A stretch of 64,000 nt of DNA. It comes from an uncultured Roseobacter sp. Its GTDB lineage: Bacteria; Pseudomonadota; Alphaproteobacteria; Rhodobacterales; Rhodobacteraceae. Shown piece by piece: positions 1-8,962 of this stretch. The position numbers were made by a program, and so were the translations under genes. The notes below the pieces were generated by a model. The model saw only the letters and a list, made by a program, of their open reading frames with translations. It was not told the DNA's origin and made no database searches. The stretch's first letter is position 1, and each line of letters begins with the position of its first letter. Where the stretch lies: the NCBI RefSeq assembly GCF_947492555.1, contig NZ_CANLNE010000001.1:1178001-1242000 (forward strand), given 5' to 3'.

Positions 1-642
1 CGTCCGCTCTTCGGGTGGCAACACGGGGCCCAGCGCAGGGTTCGCCTTGCAGCGCAGGTAGATATAGAGAATGAACGCCGCCGCCATCATCAGCCCGGGC
101 ACAACACCAGCCAGCCACAATTGCCCCACCGGCTGCCGGGCAATCATCGCGTAGAGTACCAGCACCACCGAGGGCGGCACCAAAATACCCAAACTCGACC
201 CCGCCTGAATGACCCCTGTCACCATGCGTTTGTCATAACCGCGCCGCAGCAGTTCCGGCAGCGCGATGGTCGCCCCGATGGCCATGCCCGCGACACTCAA
301 TCCGTTCATGGCGGAGACCAGCACCATCAGCCCGATGGTCCCAATGGCCAGCCCACCCGAGACCGGCCCCATCCAGACATGAAACATCTTGTAGAGGTCA
401 TCCGCGATCTTCGATTCCGACAGCACGTAGCCCATGAAAATGAACATCGGCAGCGTCAGCAGCGGATACCATTTCATCAGCTTCATGGCGGAGGAAAACG
501 GGATGTTAACCCCGCCCGGCGTCCAGAGCAGCACCGCTGCAATCGCCGCCACGCCGCCGATGGCACCGAACACCCGCTGACCGGTCATCAGCATCAGCAT
601 CATCGAGGCGAACATCAGGATCGCGATCATCTCATACGACAT
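1..642 (-). CDS. dctM: TRAP transporter large permease, DctM subunit (3' part cut by window edge)
   Basis: This gene encodes the 12-helix transport subunit of a TRAP carrier, a sodium-driven importer of small organic acids in the inner membrane. About 213 N-terminal residues are present, beginning MSYEMIAILMFASMM. They contain long hydrophobic helices and the DctM-type stretches GYVLSESKIADDLYKM and SSLGILVPPSVVLVLYAM. The ATG at 642 overlaps the end of dctQ by 11 bases, so the two are translationally coupled. The substrate-binding DctP gene is not visible and may lie beyond the left edge. The substrate cannot be read from the sequence. Family assignment is confident. Confidence 0.9.
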   Translation of the reverse strand, partial: MSYEMIAILMFASMMLMLMTGQRVFGAIGGVAAIAAVLLWTPGGVNIPFSSAMKLMKWYPLLTLPMFIFMGYVLSESKIADDLYKMFHVWMGPVSGGLAIGTIGLMVLVSAMNGLSVAGMAIGATIALPELLRRGYDKRMVTGVIQAGSSLGILVPPSVVLVLYAMIARQPVGQLWLAGVVPGLMMAAAFILYIYLRCKANPALGPVLPPEERT

Positions 643-1210
643 CGAGATCAACCTCGCGCAATGTCGCAATATCCTTGATCAGCTCGGAGATCGCCTGCAG
701 CAGCATCAGGAAGAACCCCGCGATCATGACCGCCTTGATCGGCCAGATATAGGGTCGCCACGCGGTGCTGGAGCGCTCCAACCGTCCGACCTCCTCCGAC
801 CCGGTCAGAAGTCCGGCGAAGTAGGTCAGCGGCTCCTGCCCCCAATACCCCAGCGAATAGGCGGTCGACCCCAGCGCGCCATAGAGCAGGATGCCCAGAT
901 AAAAGATCAGCAGCAGCACGGTGAAGGCGTCGAACCACGCTTTCTTCGCCACCGACCAGTTGTGATAGAAGAGATCCATGCGCACATTGGCGCCCAGCTG
1001 CATCGCGTAAGGCCCACCGGTGATGTAATAGGCCACCATCGCAAATTGCGCCATTTCCAGCGTCCAGAGGGTCGGCAGAAAGAAGGTCTTGGAGATCGAC
1101 GACCACAGCAGGATCGCCATCATGACAAAGATACCGTACATCATGATGCGCCCGATCCGGTAGTTCACCGCATCCACCCAGCGGACATAGAAAGCGGCCA
1201 CGCGCCTCAT
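632..1210 (-). CDS. dctQ: TRAP transporter small permease, DctQ subunit
   Basis: This is the four-helix small membrane subunit that partners DctM. The 192-residue protein starts MRRVAAFYVRWVDAVNYRIG and shows helices near residues 25-45, 55-75, 95-120 and 160-185, the usual DctQ layout and length. The start at 1210 was chosen because its ATG overlaps the stop of the upstream gene by four bases (ATGA); longer in-frame starts would run into that gene. It belongs to one transcript with the amidohydrolase-like gene and dctM. Confidence 0.88.
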   Translation of the reverse strand: MRRVAAFYVRWVDAVNYRIGRIMMYGIFVMMAILLWSSISKTFFLPTLWTLEMAQFAMVAYYITGGPYAMQLGANVRMDLFYHNWSVAKKAWFDAFTVLLLIFYLGILLYGALGSTAYSLGYWGQEPLTYFAGLLTGSEEVGRLERSSTAWRPYIWPIKAVMIAGFFLMLLQAISELIKDIATLREVDLDVV

Positions 1211-1971
1211 GCTGCCGCCTCCAGTGCCGCAAGCGCCTGGGCGACCCAACCGGCAAGCATTTCCGCCACGTCCTGCTGCTGTTGCGTGGTGGCGATCAGA
1301 TCATTCCGGATCTCAAGCATCACATTGGGGATGCCGCGGCTCTGCCCGTGCAGTTTCAGCGTATGCGTTACGCCGTCCTCGGGTCCATAGGGCGCATTCC
1401 GCTGGACGTGCAGCGCCGTGTGCCGGATCGCTGTGCTGAGCATGGCGTCCGCAAGCCGCGTGTCGCTGTCATGCAGGATACCGATTTCCACGTCGCGGGT
1501 TTGCCTCATGAAAATCGGCGTGAAACTGTGTACGGTTACCAGAACCCGCGCGTTCGCTGCATCCATGGTGTCGCGCACCGCGGCCTCGAACGGCAGATAA
1601 TAACGCACAACACGGTCCGCCCGGTCCGCCCCGCTCAACCCGATGTTGCCCGGAATGTCGCGGCCCTCGCTCTGGTCCAGAATGGCGGAGGCGGCTTCAG
1701 GCGGACGGTTGCAATCATAGATCAGCCGCGACACTGCGCCTGCCACAAGAGGCGCATCAAGGCGTTCCGACATCCTGCGCGCAACCGCCAGTGCGCCGGG
1801 ATCCCAAGCTGCGTGGCCCTTTTGCATGTCAGGCGGCAGCCCCAGCGCGTTCAGTTCCGGCGGGAAGAAGGCGCTGGCGTGTTCGCAGACCAATACGGTA
1901 CCGGACGCACCATCTGCATGTAGTACATGCACCGGTACATCCTCCTGTTGCGCTGCGCCTGGTTTCGTCAT
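1207..1971 (-). CDS. N-formylglutamate amidohydrolase-like protein
   Basis: The 254-residue product resembles the N-formylglutamate amidohydrolase (FGase) family of zinc-dependent amidases, which release glutamate from N-formylglutamate in histidine degradation. Supporting stretches are VLVCEHAS near the N-terminus, WDPGALAVARRMSERL, SRLIYDCNRPP, VTVHSFTP and a C-terminal LEIRNDLI, all typical of the family. The start at 1971 is preceded by a GGGGG run seven bases upstream; a longer form could start at 2019. It is the first gene of the TRAP operon, so its substrate may be what the TRAP carrier imports, for example an N-acylated amino acid. That link is inference. Confidence 0.75.
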   Translation of the reverse strand: MTKPGAAQQEDVPVHVLHADGASGTVLVCEHASAFFPPELNALGLPPDMQKGHAAWDPGALAVARRMSERLDAPLVAGAVSRLIYDCNRPPEAASAILDQSEGRDIPGNIGLSGADRADRVVRYYLPFEAAVRDTMDAANARVLVTVHSFTPIFMRQTRDVEIGILHDSDTRLADAMLSTAIRHTALHVQRNAPYGPEDGVTHTLKLHGQSRGIPNVMLEIRNDLIATTQQQQDVAEMLAGWVAQALAALEAAA

Positions 1972-2020
1972 TCGACCCCCGTTTCGCATAAACTTCTTGC
2001 CGGATCGGGATTCTGTCAAC

Positions 2021-2039
2021 AGAATAATGAAACTATTCT
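2021..2039. promoter_or_regulatory. Inverted repeat between the TRAP operon and the RpiR gene
   Basis: The divergent intergenic region holds AGAATA, seven bases, TATTCT in a visibly AT-rich stretch. RpiR-family regulators usually act from such symmetric sites between themselves and a divergent target operon. The site lies about 50 bases from each start codon. Its role as operator is inferred from position only. Confidence 0.4.
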
Positions 2040-2090
2040 TTCAGTTCTCTATGATCTGTAAAAAAATCCATCAAAAAGAAGGCACCCGAT

Positions 2091-2963
2091 TTGGATGACG
2101 CCAATCTCACCATCGCAGACCGCATTCAGGCCCGGCTTGAAACCCTGACCCGTGCCGAGCGACAGCTGGCCCATGCGATCCTGGAAAACTACCCTGCCTC
2201 AGGGCTTGGCCCGATTGCGACCCTGGCCAAGGATGCCGATGTCTCGACCCCGACCGTGGCGCGGATGGTGCAGAAGCTGGGGTTCAAAGGGTATCCGGAG
2301 TTTCAGGCCGATCTGCGCGAGGAATTGAAGGCGAAGGTCAGCGGCCCCATCGCCAAACATGACACCTGGGCCGAGGGTGCGCCGGAAGGCCACATGCTGA
2401 ACCGTTTTACCGAGGCGGTAACCCAGAACATCCGCCATTCGCTGGCCCAGATCGACACCAATGACTTCGATGCAGCCTGCGCACAACTGGCCGACACCAG
2501 TTCGCGGCTGCACATCGTCGGCGGACGGATCACCCACACGCTGGCGGAATATCTCTTTCTGCACATGCAGATGATCCGCCCGGAGGTGATCCATATCCAG
2601 TCCACCTCCAACGCCTGGCCGCATTACCTGCTGGACGTGAAGGAGGGCGACACTTTCGCGATCTTCGACGTGCGTCGGTACGAGAGCAATACCCTCAAGC
2701 TGGCGGAAATTGCCCGGGCACGGGGGGCGCGGATCATTCTCTTTACCGATCAGTGGCGGTCCCCCATCCACAGCCTCGCCGATATCTGTTTCTCCAGCCG
2801 GATCGTTGTGCCCTCGGCCTGGGATTCCGCCGCCACCACATTGCTGTTGGTCGAGACGGTCATCGCGGCGGTGCAGGACCTGTCCTGGGCCGATACCAAG
2901 GACCGGATGCAAACGCTGGAAGACATGTTTGACCAAACCAAACTCTTCCGTAAATTCACCTAG
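2091..2963 (+). CDS. MurR/RpiR family transcriptional regulator
   Basis: This 290-residue protein has an N-terminal RpiR-type helix-turn-helix domain (about residues 5-80, including [20 protein letters not shown]) and a SIS sugar-phosphate-binding domain (about 125-255, with [10 protein letters not shown] and a hydrophobic [20 protein letters not shown] segment). The start is a TTG, supported by AGAAGG about eight bases upstream and by the absence of a better ATG. It is divergent from the TRAP operon and 22 bases ahead of the acyl-CoA synthetase gene, so it probably controls one or both. The effector is unknown. Confidence 0.85.
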   Translation: MDDANLTIADRIQARLETLTRAERQLAHAILENYPASGLGPIATLAKDADVSTPTVARMVQKLGFKGYPEFQADLREELKAKVSGPIAKHDTWAEGAPEGHMLNRFTEAVTQNIRHSLAQIDTNDFDAACAQLADTSSRLHIVGGRITHTLAEYLFLHMQMIRPEVIHIQSTSNAWPHYLLDVKEGDTFAIFDVRRYESNTLKLAEIARARGARIILFTDQWRSPIHSLADICFSSRIVVPSAWDSAATTLLLVETVIAAVQDLSWADTKDRMQTLEDMFDQTKLFRKFT

Positions 2964-2985
2964 AGATGCGTCGGGAGGCACAGAT

Positions 2986-4680
2986 ATGAGCAGGCACAAT
3001 CGACGACCGCGCAAGGGGATGTCCCATGTGATCGGCGACACATCCGCGCCTCTTCTGAACATGACCTTGCCTGATATGCTGGCGCAAACGACCGCGCGGC
3101 TCCCGGACCATCCCGCGGCCATCTTCCGCGCTCAGGAGATCCGATGGAGCTATAGTGATCTCAACCGAGAGGTAGACCGTTGTGCCGCCGGGCTGCTTGA
3201 TCTGGGGATCAGCCAGGGCGACCGCGTCGGCATCTGGTCGCCAAACCGCTATGAATGGCTGCTCACCCAATTCGCCACCGCCCGCATCGGGGCCGTGCTG
3301 GTGTGCATCAATCCTGCTTACCGCCTGTCGGAGCTCGAGTTCGCCCTGAACAAGGTCGGCTGCCGGGCGTTGATCACGGCCCGCGCCTTCAAATCCTCGG
3401 ACTACACCGGCATGCTGCAAAAGCTTGCCCCTGAACTGGGCCAGACCACGGGTCTCCTGCGCGCCGCCAAGCTGCCGCATCTGCGCCATGTCATCGTGAT
3501 GGGGCAGGACATCCCGGAAGGGATGCACAGTTTTAACGCGCTGTGCAGAGCAGACAATGCCAGCACAGCCGACCTCGACGCCATAAGTGCCCGTCTCGAC
3601 CCGCAGGATGTCATCAACATTCAGTTCACCTCCGGCACCACCGGCAGTCCAAAAGGCGCCAGCCTCACGCATCATAACATCGTCAACAACGCGCATTTCG
3701 TCACGCAAACCCTCGCGCTGACGGAACGCGACAAGCTCTGCATCCCCGTGCCGTTTTATCACTGCTTTGGCATGGTGATGGGCACCTTGGGCTGCGTCAC
3801 CAAAGGCGCCACCATCGTGGTCCCCGGCGAGGGCTTTGATGCGAGGGAAACTCTGCAAGCCGTCTCGGAGGAAGGCTGCACGGCCCTCTTCGGCGTGCCC
3901 ACGATGTTTGTGAACGAACTCGCCCTGCCCGACTTCGACCGCTACGATCTCAGCACCCTGCGGACGGGCATCATGGCCGGCGCGCCCTGCCCGCGCGAAA
4001 TTATGAAACAGGTACAATCGCAGATGCATATGACCGGCGTGACCATCGCCTATGGCATGACCGAAACCTCCCCTGTTTCCTTCCAAAGCAACGTGGACGA
4101 TCCGCTGGACAAGCGGGTCTCCTCGGTGGGCCGCATCCATCCGCATGTCGAGGTCCGCCTCGTCGATGCAGAAGGCCACACAGTGCCCACCGGACATCAG
4201 GGAGAGCTATTGACCCGCGGCTATTCGGTGATGAAAGGCTATTGGGGAGAGGATGAAAAAACCTCTCAGAGCATCGATGCCGAGGGCTGGATGCATACCG
4301 GAGACCTCGCCACTCTGGATGCGGAGGGCTATTGCAGCATCACCGGTCGCGTCAAGGACATGATCCTGCGCGGGGGCGAAAACATCTACCCACGGGAAAT
4401 AGAGGAATTCCTCTACACGCATCCGGATATCGCTCAAGCGCAGGTTTTCGGCATCCCCGATGACACCTTGGGGGAAATCGTCTGCGCCTGGGTGGTCCTG
4501 CACGGAGGTGCCACGGCGTCACCGAAAACGATACGGGACTTCTGCAAGGAAAACATCGCCCACTTCAAAACACCCACGCATATCCGCGTCAGATCCGAGC
4601 TGCCGATGACGGTCACCGGCAAGCCGCAAAAGTTCATCATGCGGGATCAGATGGTGGCTGAGCTCTCTGGTGAGGCATGA
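2986..4680 (+). CDS. AMP-binding acyl-CoA synthetase
   Basis: The 564-residue enzyme belongs to the ANL superfamily, which activates a carboxylic acid with ATP and transfers it to coenzyme A. The AMP-binding loop [12 protein letters not shown] is at about residues 214-225, followed by [16 protein letters not shown], the hinge [16 protein letters not shown] and a C-terminal TGKPQKF with the expected catalytic lysine. The ATG at 2986 has GGGAGG seven bases upstream; MSHVIGD at 3019 is an alternative. The sequence most resembles medium- or long-chain fatty acyl-CoA synthetases, but the acid is not determined. It is probably co-transcribed with the RpiR gene. Confidence 0.88.
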   Translation: MSRHNRRPRKGMSHVIGDTSAPLLNMTLPDMLAQTTARLPDHPAAIFRAQEIRWSYSDLNREVDRCAAGLLDLGISQGDRVGIWSPNRYEWLLTQFATARIGAVLVCINPAYRLSELEFALNKVGCRALITARAFKSSDYTGMLQKLAPELGQTTGLLRAAKLPHLRHVIVMGQDIPEGMHSFNALCRADNASTADLDAISARLDPQDVINIQFTSGTTGSPKGASLTHHNIVNNAHFVTQTLALTERDKLCIPVPFYHCFGMVMGTLGCVTKGATIVVPGEGFDARETLQAVSEEGCTALFGVPTMFVNELALPDFDRYDLSTLRTGIMAGAPCPREIMKQVQSQMHMTGVTIAYGMTETSPVSFQSNVDDPLDKRVSSVGRIHPHVEVRLVDAEGHTVPTGHQGELLTRGYSVMKGYWGEDEKTSQSIDAEGWMHTGDLATLDAEGYCSITGRVKDMILRGGENIYPREIEEFLYTHPDIAQAQVFGIPDDTLGEIVCAWVVLHGGATASPKTIRDFCKENIAHFKTPTHIRVRSELPMTVTGKPQKFIMRDQMVAELSGEA

Positions 4681-4771
4681 AAGGCGACGCGAAGTGCCAA
4701 CACCGGGCCAATCCGCTCAGGATTTGCCCGGGATATGTCTTGCGGCGCCAGCCGCGCCTTTCCCCAAAAGT

Positions 4772-4803
4772 ACGGTTCTGACCAATCGCCCGATCAGAAC
4801 CGT
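4772..4803. terminator. Hairpin between convergent genes, likely bidirectional terminator
   Basis: ACGGTTCTGA and its exact reverse complement TCAGAACCGT flank a 12-base loop between the convergent acyl-CoA synthetase and peroxiredoxin genes. Reading leftward the hairpin is followed by ACTTTT, so termination of the peroxiredoxin message is the better supported role. Confidence 0.5.
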
Positions 4804-4809
4804 CATCTG

Positions 4810-5346
4810 TCAGACCGCGCCGGCGTATTCGCCCCGCGCCGGATAGTCATTGCTTATTGCAAAGTCCAACGCACCCACCAGTTCCGAGAAATGCGGGCGC
4901 ACAAATGGCATCGTCTGCACCGACCCGTAGTAAAGCGTCTGCTGCGGTGTCACCATGAACAGCCCCGGCTCGGAAAAAAGCGCGGGCTCTTCGATCCCGA
5001 TCGACGTTTTACCGCGCGAAGTAGAGATGTAGAGCCCCCATTCCTTGGCCTTGCTCAGTGACAGATCATAGCCGAACCGCAGCTCTTTCGCCTCGATCTT
5101 TTCCGCCATTGCCTGTGTGCGCTCTTCACCATCGCTGCTGATCGCGATCGTCTTCACGCCACGTTCCGCAAATTCCGGCGTTCGTTTTTCCAGCTCTTTC
5201 AGATAGGTCGCGCAGAGCGGGCAATGCAGCCCCCGGTAAAAACAGACAACCGTGCCCCGTTCAGAGGCCTCTTCTGACAGGTTGAATGTGCCCCCACCAA
5301 GAATGGGGAGCTCAAGGTCGGGGGTTTTCTGGCGTGGCATCAGCAT
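4810..5346 (-). CDS. Peroxiredoxin-like AhpC/TSA family protein
   Basis: The 178-residue product has a thioredoxin fold and is probably a thiol peroxidase or redoxin. It carries TVVCFYRGLHCPLCATYLKE, in which CPLC occupies the place of the usual peroxidatic or CxxC cysteines, followed by VKTIAISSDGEERTQAMAEK. The start at 5346 has GGAGAAG about seven bases upstream; a second ATG lies six bases later. It stands alone and converges with the acyl-CoA synthetase gene. A disulfide or peroxide-reducing role is inferred from the family. Confidence 0.8.
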   Translation of the reverse strand: MLMPRQKTPDLELPILGGGTFNLSEEASERGTVVCFYRGLHCPLCATYLKELEKRTPEFAERGVKTIAISSDGEERTQAMAEKIEAKELRFGYDLSLSKAKEWGLYISTSRGKTSIGIEEPALFSEPGLFMVTPQQTLYYGSVQTMPFVRPHFSELVGALDFAISNDYPARGEYAGAV

Positions 5347-5525
5347 GGGGCACTTCTCCGTTCTATAGTTCGTGATTCCCACTGCTCTCATGGATACTCG
5401 CGCAAGGCCATAGGCGAGTGTTCACGTTGCCTTGTGCGCAAGAGCATGGAAACGACGTCGCGGGGAAGTGGCTTTCACCCGCCTCAGTTTCGTCAAACCG
5501 CCTTGGCGGCACCGACGACATCCCC

Positions 5526-6320
5526 CTAACTGCGCCAATTTAACACGCGCTTTTCGATGGCGCCGATGACGGCGCTGACCAGAACACCCAAAACCGAAAG
5601 GATCACAACGCCTGCAAAAAGCCGTTCCAGATCATAGAGCGACCCCGCCTCAAGAATATAGGCACCGATCCCATATTCCGCGCCCAGCATCTCCGCCGCA
5701 ACCAGCAGGATGATCGCAATCGCCAGCGAAATCCGGAGCCCCGCAAGAATGCCTGGCATGGCACCGGGGAGGACAATCTTGCGCACGATACTGAGCCAAC
5801 TCAGCCCAAAACTCTGTCCCATACGGATGAGCATCCGGTCCACGTTATCCACAGCCGCATATGTGGCCACGACGGTCGGGGTGAAGGTACCAAAGGCGAT
5901 CAACGCATATTTACTGCCTTCGTCGATCCCGAACCAGATCACAAAGAGCGGCAGCAGGGCAATCTTGGGAATCGGGAAGATTGCAGCCACCAAAGGCACC
6001 AATCCGGCGCGGATGAAAGAGAACAATCCCATCAAAAGACCCACACCAATCCCCAAAGACGCACCCAGGGCGGCACCGACCGCCAGCCGGGACAGAGAGG
6101 GCAAGAGGTGCTGGAACAAGAGCCCCGAGCTGTAAAGCTCTGCAAATGTTTGCAAAACATCGCTTGGCTTGGGTAGCGTAAGCGGCGAGATCACCCCGGT
6201 GCGCGTGCCCCATTCAACAGCCAGCAACAGGACCAGAAACACTGTGAATCCGACCCAACGGCGCGTCACCGGCGCAAAACCTCCCCCCCTAAATACGACT
6301 TTTTTGACCGGGTTATCCAC
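5526..6320 (-). CDS. ABC transporter permease, nitrate/sulfonate/taurine type
   Basis: This 264-residue inner-membrane protein resembles SsuC/TauC permeases. It has about six helices and the EAA-type loop GQSFGLSWLSIVRKIVLPGA that contacts the ATPase. Its start overlaps the end of the ATPase gene by eight bases, making it the last gene of a binding protein, ATPase, permease operon. Family placement is clear; the transported compound is not. Confidence 0.88.
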   Translation of the reverse strand: MDNPVKKVVFRGGGFAPVTRRWVGFTVFLVLLLAVEWGTRTGVISPLTLPKPSDVLQTFAELYSSGLLFQHLLPSLSRLAVGAALGASLGIGVGLLMGLFSFIRAGLVPLVAAIFPIPKIALLPLFVIWFGIDEGSKYALIAFGTFTPTVVATYAAVDNVDRMLIRMGQSFGLSWLSIVRKIVLPGAMPGILAGLRISLAIAIILLVAAEMLGAEYGIGAYILEAGSLYDLERLFAGVVILSVLGVLVSAVIGAIEKRVLNWRS

Positions 6321-7080
6321 CGATCAGTTCCGCATCTGCAGCAGCTGCTTCCGCCCGCATCAATTCCCAGAGGTGTTTCTGCTGTACCTCCAGATCTGCG
6401 TCGCCATAGGCGCGAGCCTCAAGCGGTTTATCCAACGTGACCACCTCTCGAACCTCACCGGGGCGGCGCGACAGCACCACGATCCGGTGCCCCAATCTGA
6501 CGGCTTCGGCCAGATTGTGTGTCACATAAACTGCTGTAAAAGGGGTCCTTATCCACAGACTGATCAGATCATCCATCAGCAATTCGCGTGTCTGGCTATC
6601 CAGCGCGGAGAGCGGCTCGTCCATCAGCATCACGGCTGGATTGACGACCAGCGCGCGCGCAATCGCCACCCGCTGTTTCATCCCACCTGAAAGCTGCCGC
6701 GGCAATGCCCCCGCGAACTCGGTAAGGCGGGTGCGCCCCAGCACATTTTCGATTCTCTCGCGAGCATCTGCCCGGCTGATCCCATGGTCTTCCAGCACGA
6801 GAGAGACGTTCCCGGCAACTGTTCGCCAGGGCAGCAAGGCAAAGTCCTGAAAGATGTACGTCAGCGGGTTGAGGCACTGCTTCGGGGCCTCGCCCACCTG
6901 CAACACCTCGCCCTCGTCGGGTTCTTCCAACCCGCCCATCATCCTCAGCAACGTGGATTTGCCGCAGCCCGACGGGCCCACAATGCAAACGATTTGACCT
7001 GCCGGGATGTCGAGATCAATGCCGCGCAGCACTGCGCGGGCACCATAGCTGTGACCAACCCCGCGCAGGCGCAGTTCCAT
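6313..7080 (-). CDS. ABC transporter ATP-binding protein, nitrate/sulfonate/taurine type
   Basis: The 255-residue ATPase has Walker A GPSGCGKST, signature LSGGMKQR, Walker B VMLMDEPLSALD and the H-loop VYVTHNLAEAV, and matches SsuB/TauB in length. The start at 7080 begins MELRLRGVGHSYG; upstream in-frame sequence reads into the neighbouring gene and is not protein-like. It lies five bases after the binding-protein stop and overlaps the permease gene. Confidence 0.9.
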   Translation of the reverse strand: MELRLRGVGHSYGARAVLRGIDLDIPAGQIVCIVGPSGCGKSTLLRMMGGLEEPDEGEVLQVGEAPKQCLNPLTYIFQDFALLPWRTVAGNVSLVLEDHGISRADARERIENVLGRTRLTEFAGALPRQLSGGMKQRVAIARALVVNPAVMLMDEPLSALDSQTRELLMDDLISLWIRTPFTAVYVTHNLAEAVRLGHRIVVLSRRPGEVREVVTLDKPLEARAYGDADLEVQQKHLWELMRAEAAAADAELIGG

Positions 7081-7085
7081 CTGCC

Positions 7086-8105
7086 CTAGCTGCCTACTGT
7101 CTCGACAAAGGAGGTATCCAGCAGGGTATCCAGAGTGATATCTGCATCCACCAGCCCTTCGGACTGGAACCATTCCAGCTGATCGCGTACGGAGGCCACG
7201 TTCAACGCTGCCCCTTCGTTCAGACGCATGGTGCCATTGATGATCGACGGTGCCGCCTTTTCCCGCGGGCGGTCGGTGTAGACGTATTTGTGGATCAGGT
7301 CGACCATGCCATCAATACCGTCCTGACCGCTCTCTTTGGCAATCATGGTGGCATTGTACTCTGCCACGCCTTTGGAATAGGCGGCCAGATAGTCCTGTGT
7401 CATCTCGCGCTCATCCGCTGCATTGCTGGCCGAGGTGAAGACGGTGGTAACTTGATAATTCGGCAGGTAATCCGCGATGTTGCCGATGATGTGGACCGCG
7501 CCCGACCCGGCGAGCGGCTTGGCAATATGCGGCACGATGGACCAGGCATCAATCTGCCCGGATTTCAGCGCGCCGATGATCGCACCAACCTTTTGCAGCG
7601 GTTTGAAGGACATGGACACGCCCTCCGCCGCCGCAACTTTGGCGCCCATATAGTGAAAGGACGAGCCCGCCGTAGACATGCCAAAGCTCTTGCCGTCCAG
7701 CGCCGCGGGAGAGGTCAGCCCGGCCTGAAAGGCGGCATCGCTGGCCAGGATCTTCTGCCCGTCGATCCCCGGCTCTTCCGACAGCGCGCCGCCAATCACC
7801 TTGATCGCACCCTTGTCAGCCAAGGACACAAGACCACCGGAAATCGCGGTGACCGCGTAGTCCACATCTCCGCTCGCAATGGCGACGGCCATTGGTTGCG
7901 CCGCCTGAAAGAACTTCAGCTCCACATCCAGACCCGCATCGGCAAAGTAGTTGCGTTCATAGGCGATGAAGCTGCCTGAATGGCTGGTAAACCGCAGCGC
8001 GCCAACGGTAATCTTGCGGCCCGCGGCATAGGCCGGTGCCGCCAGACCAACGGCCGTGGCCGCCCCCAGGACGCCCATAGCGTCGCGACGATTGAAATTC
8101 GGCAT
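7086..8105 (-). CDS. ABC transporter substrate-binding protein (NMT1/SsuA-like) with Tat-type signal
   Basis: The 339-residue periplasmic binding protein begins MPNFNRRDAMGVLGAATAVG, where a twin-arginine motif precedes a hydrophobic stretch ending AAPAYA, so export by the Tat route is likely. The body shows SsuA/NMT1 features: GALRFTSHSGSFIAYERNYF, DVELKFFQAAQPMAVAIASG, and SIVPHIAKPLA. GGGAGG lies about six bases before the ATG. It leads the importer operon. The ligand could be a sulfonate, a nitrate-like ion or a pyrimidine precursor; nothing here decides it. Confidence 0.85.
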   Translation of the reverse strand: MPNFNRRDAMGVLGAATAVGLAAPAYAAGRKITVGALRFTSHSGSFIAYERNYFADAGLDVELKFFQAAQPMAVAIASGDVDYAVTAISGGLVSLADKGAIKVIGGALSEEPGIDGQKILASDAAFQAGLTSPAALDGKSFGMSTAGSSFHYMGAKVAAAEGVSMSFKPLQKVGAIIGALKSGQIDAWSIVPHIAKPLAGSGAVHIIGNIADYLPNYQVTTVFTSASNAADEREMTQDYLAAYSKGVAEYNATMIAKESGQDGIDGMVDLIHKYVYTDRPREKAAPSIINGTMRLNEGAALNVASVRDQLEWFQSEGLVDADITLDTLLDTSFVETVGS

Positions 8106-8258
8106 CTGATCCTCCCTGGAATTCAAACGGCCCACCGGCCCTTTGACCAACAATTACCTGACACCGCCCCGGCTGCAAGCACCGAACGCTCTTGCTTCGC
8201 GCCCGTCCGCCCCGGTATAGCGCGCATGTCCCTTCCCGATGCAAAAGGTGCCGCACTC

Positions 8259-8948
8259 ATGTCTTTCGACCGATCCATCAAAATTGCCCCGTCGATCCTT
8301 GCTGCGGATTTTGCCAATTTCGGGGCGGAATGCGAAGCCATCGAAGAGCAGGGCGCCGATTGGGTACATGTAGACGTGATGGACGGGCATTTCGTGCCCA
8401 ATATCACCTTTGGCCCGGCCACCTGCGCCGCGATCCGCCCACACATCAAAGGCGTGATGGACGTGCATCTGATGATCGCGCCGGTTGACCCTTACATCGA
8501 CGCTTTTGCTCAGGCGGGCGCGGATGTGATCACCGCCCATGTCGAGGCGGGTCCTCACATTCACCGTACGCTGCAGGCCATTCGCGGGGCGGGGGCCAAG
8601 GCGGGTGTGGCGCTGAACCCCGGCACACCGGCAAGCGCGGTGTCAGAGCTTCTCGACAGTGTGGATCTGATCTGCGTAATGACCGTGAACCCCGGCTTTG
8701 GCGGGCAGAAATTCATCGACATGTCGGACAAGATCCGCGCATTGCGCCGCATGATCGGGGATCGCCCGGTACATATCGAGATCGATGGCGGTGTTGACCC
8801 GAGCACGGCACCTCTGGTGGCAAAGGCCGGGGCGGATGTGCTGGTTGCGGGCTCTGCCGTGTTTCGTGGTGGATCGGTCAACGATCCGGCACCTTACGGT
8901 GAGAACATCCGCGCCATTCGTGAGGCGGCCAGCGGCACTTACGTGTAA
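8259..8948 (+). CDS. rpe: Ribulose-phosphate 3-epimerase
   Basis: Rpe interconverts ribulose 5-phosphate and xylulose 5-phosphate in the pentose phosphate and Calvin pathways. The 229-residue TIM barrel opens with SIKIAPSILAADFANFG and contains HVDVMDGHFVPNITFGP with the metal ligands, MTVNPGFGGQKFI, and EIDGGVDPSTAPLVAKAGAD. Length and motifs match the family closely. The ATG at 8259 has AAAGG upstream; another ATG at 8226 lacks a ribosome binding site. It converges with the beta-oxidation gene, with only 14 bases between stops. Confidence 0.96.
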   Translation: MSFDRSIKIAPSILAADFANFGAECEAIEEQGADWVHVDVMDGHFVPNITFGPATCAAIRPHIKGVMDVHLMIAPVDPYIDAFAQAGADVITAHVEAGPHIHRTLQAIRGAGAKAGVALNPGTPASAVSELLDSVDLICVMTVNPGFGGQKFIDMSDKIRALRRMIGDRPVHIEIDGGVDPSTAPLVAKAGADVLVAGSAVFRGGSVNDPAPYGENIRAIREAASGTYV

Positions 8949-8962
8949 CTGCGTCTTCGGCC

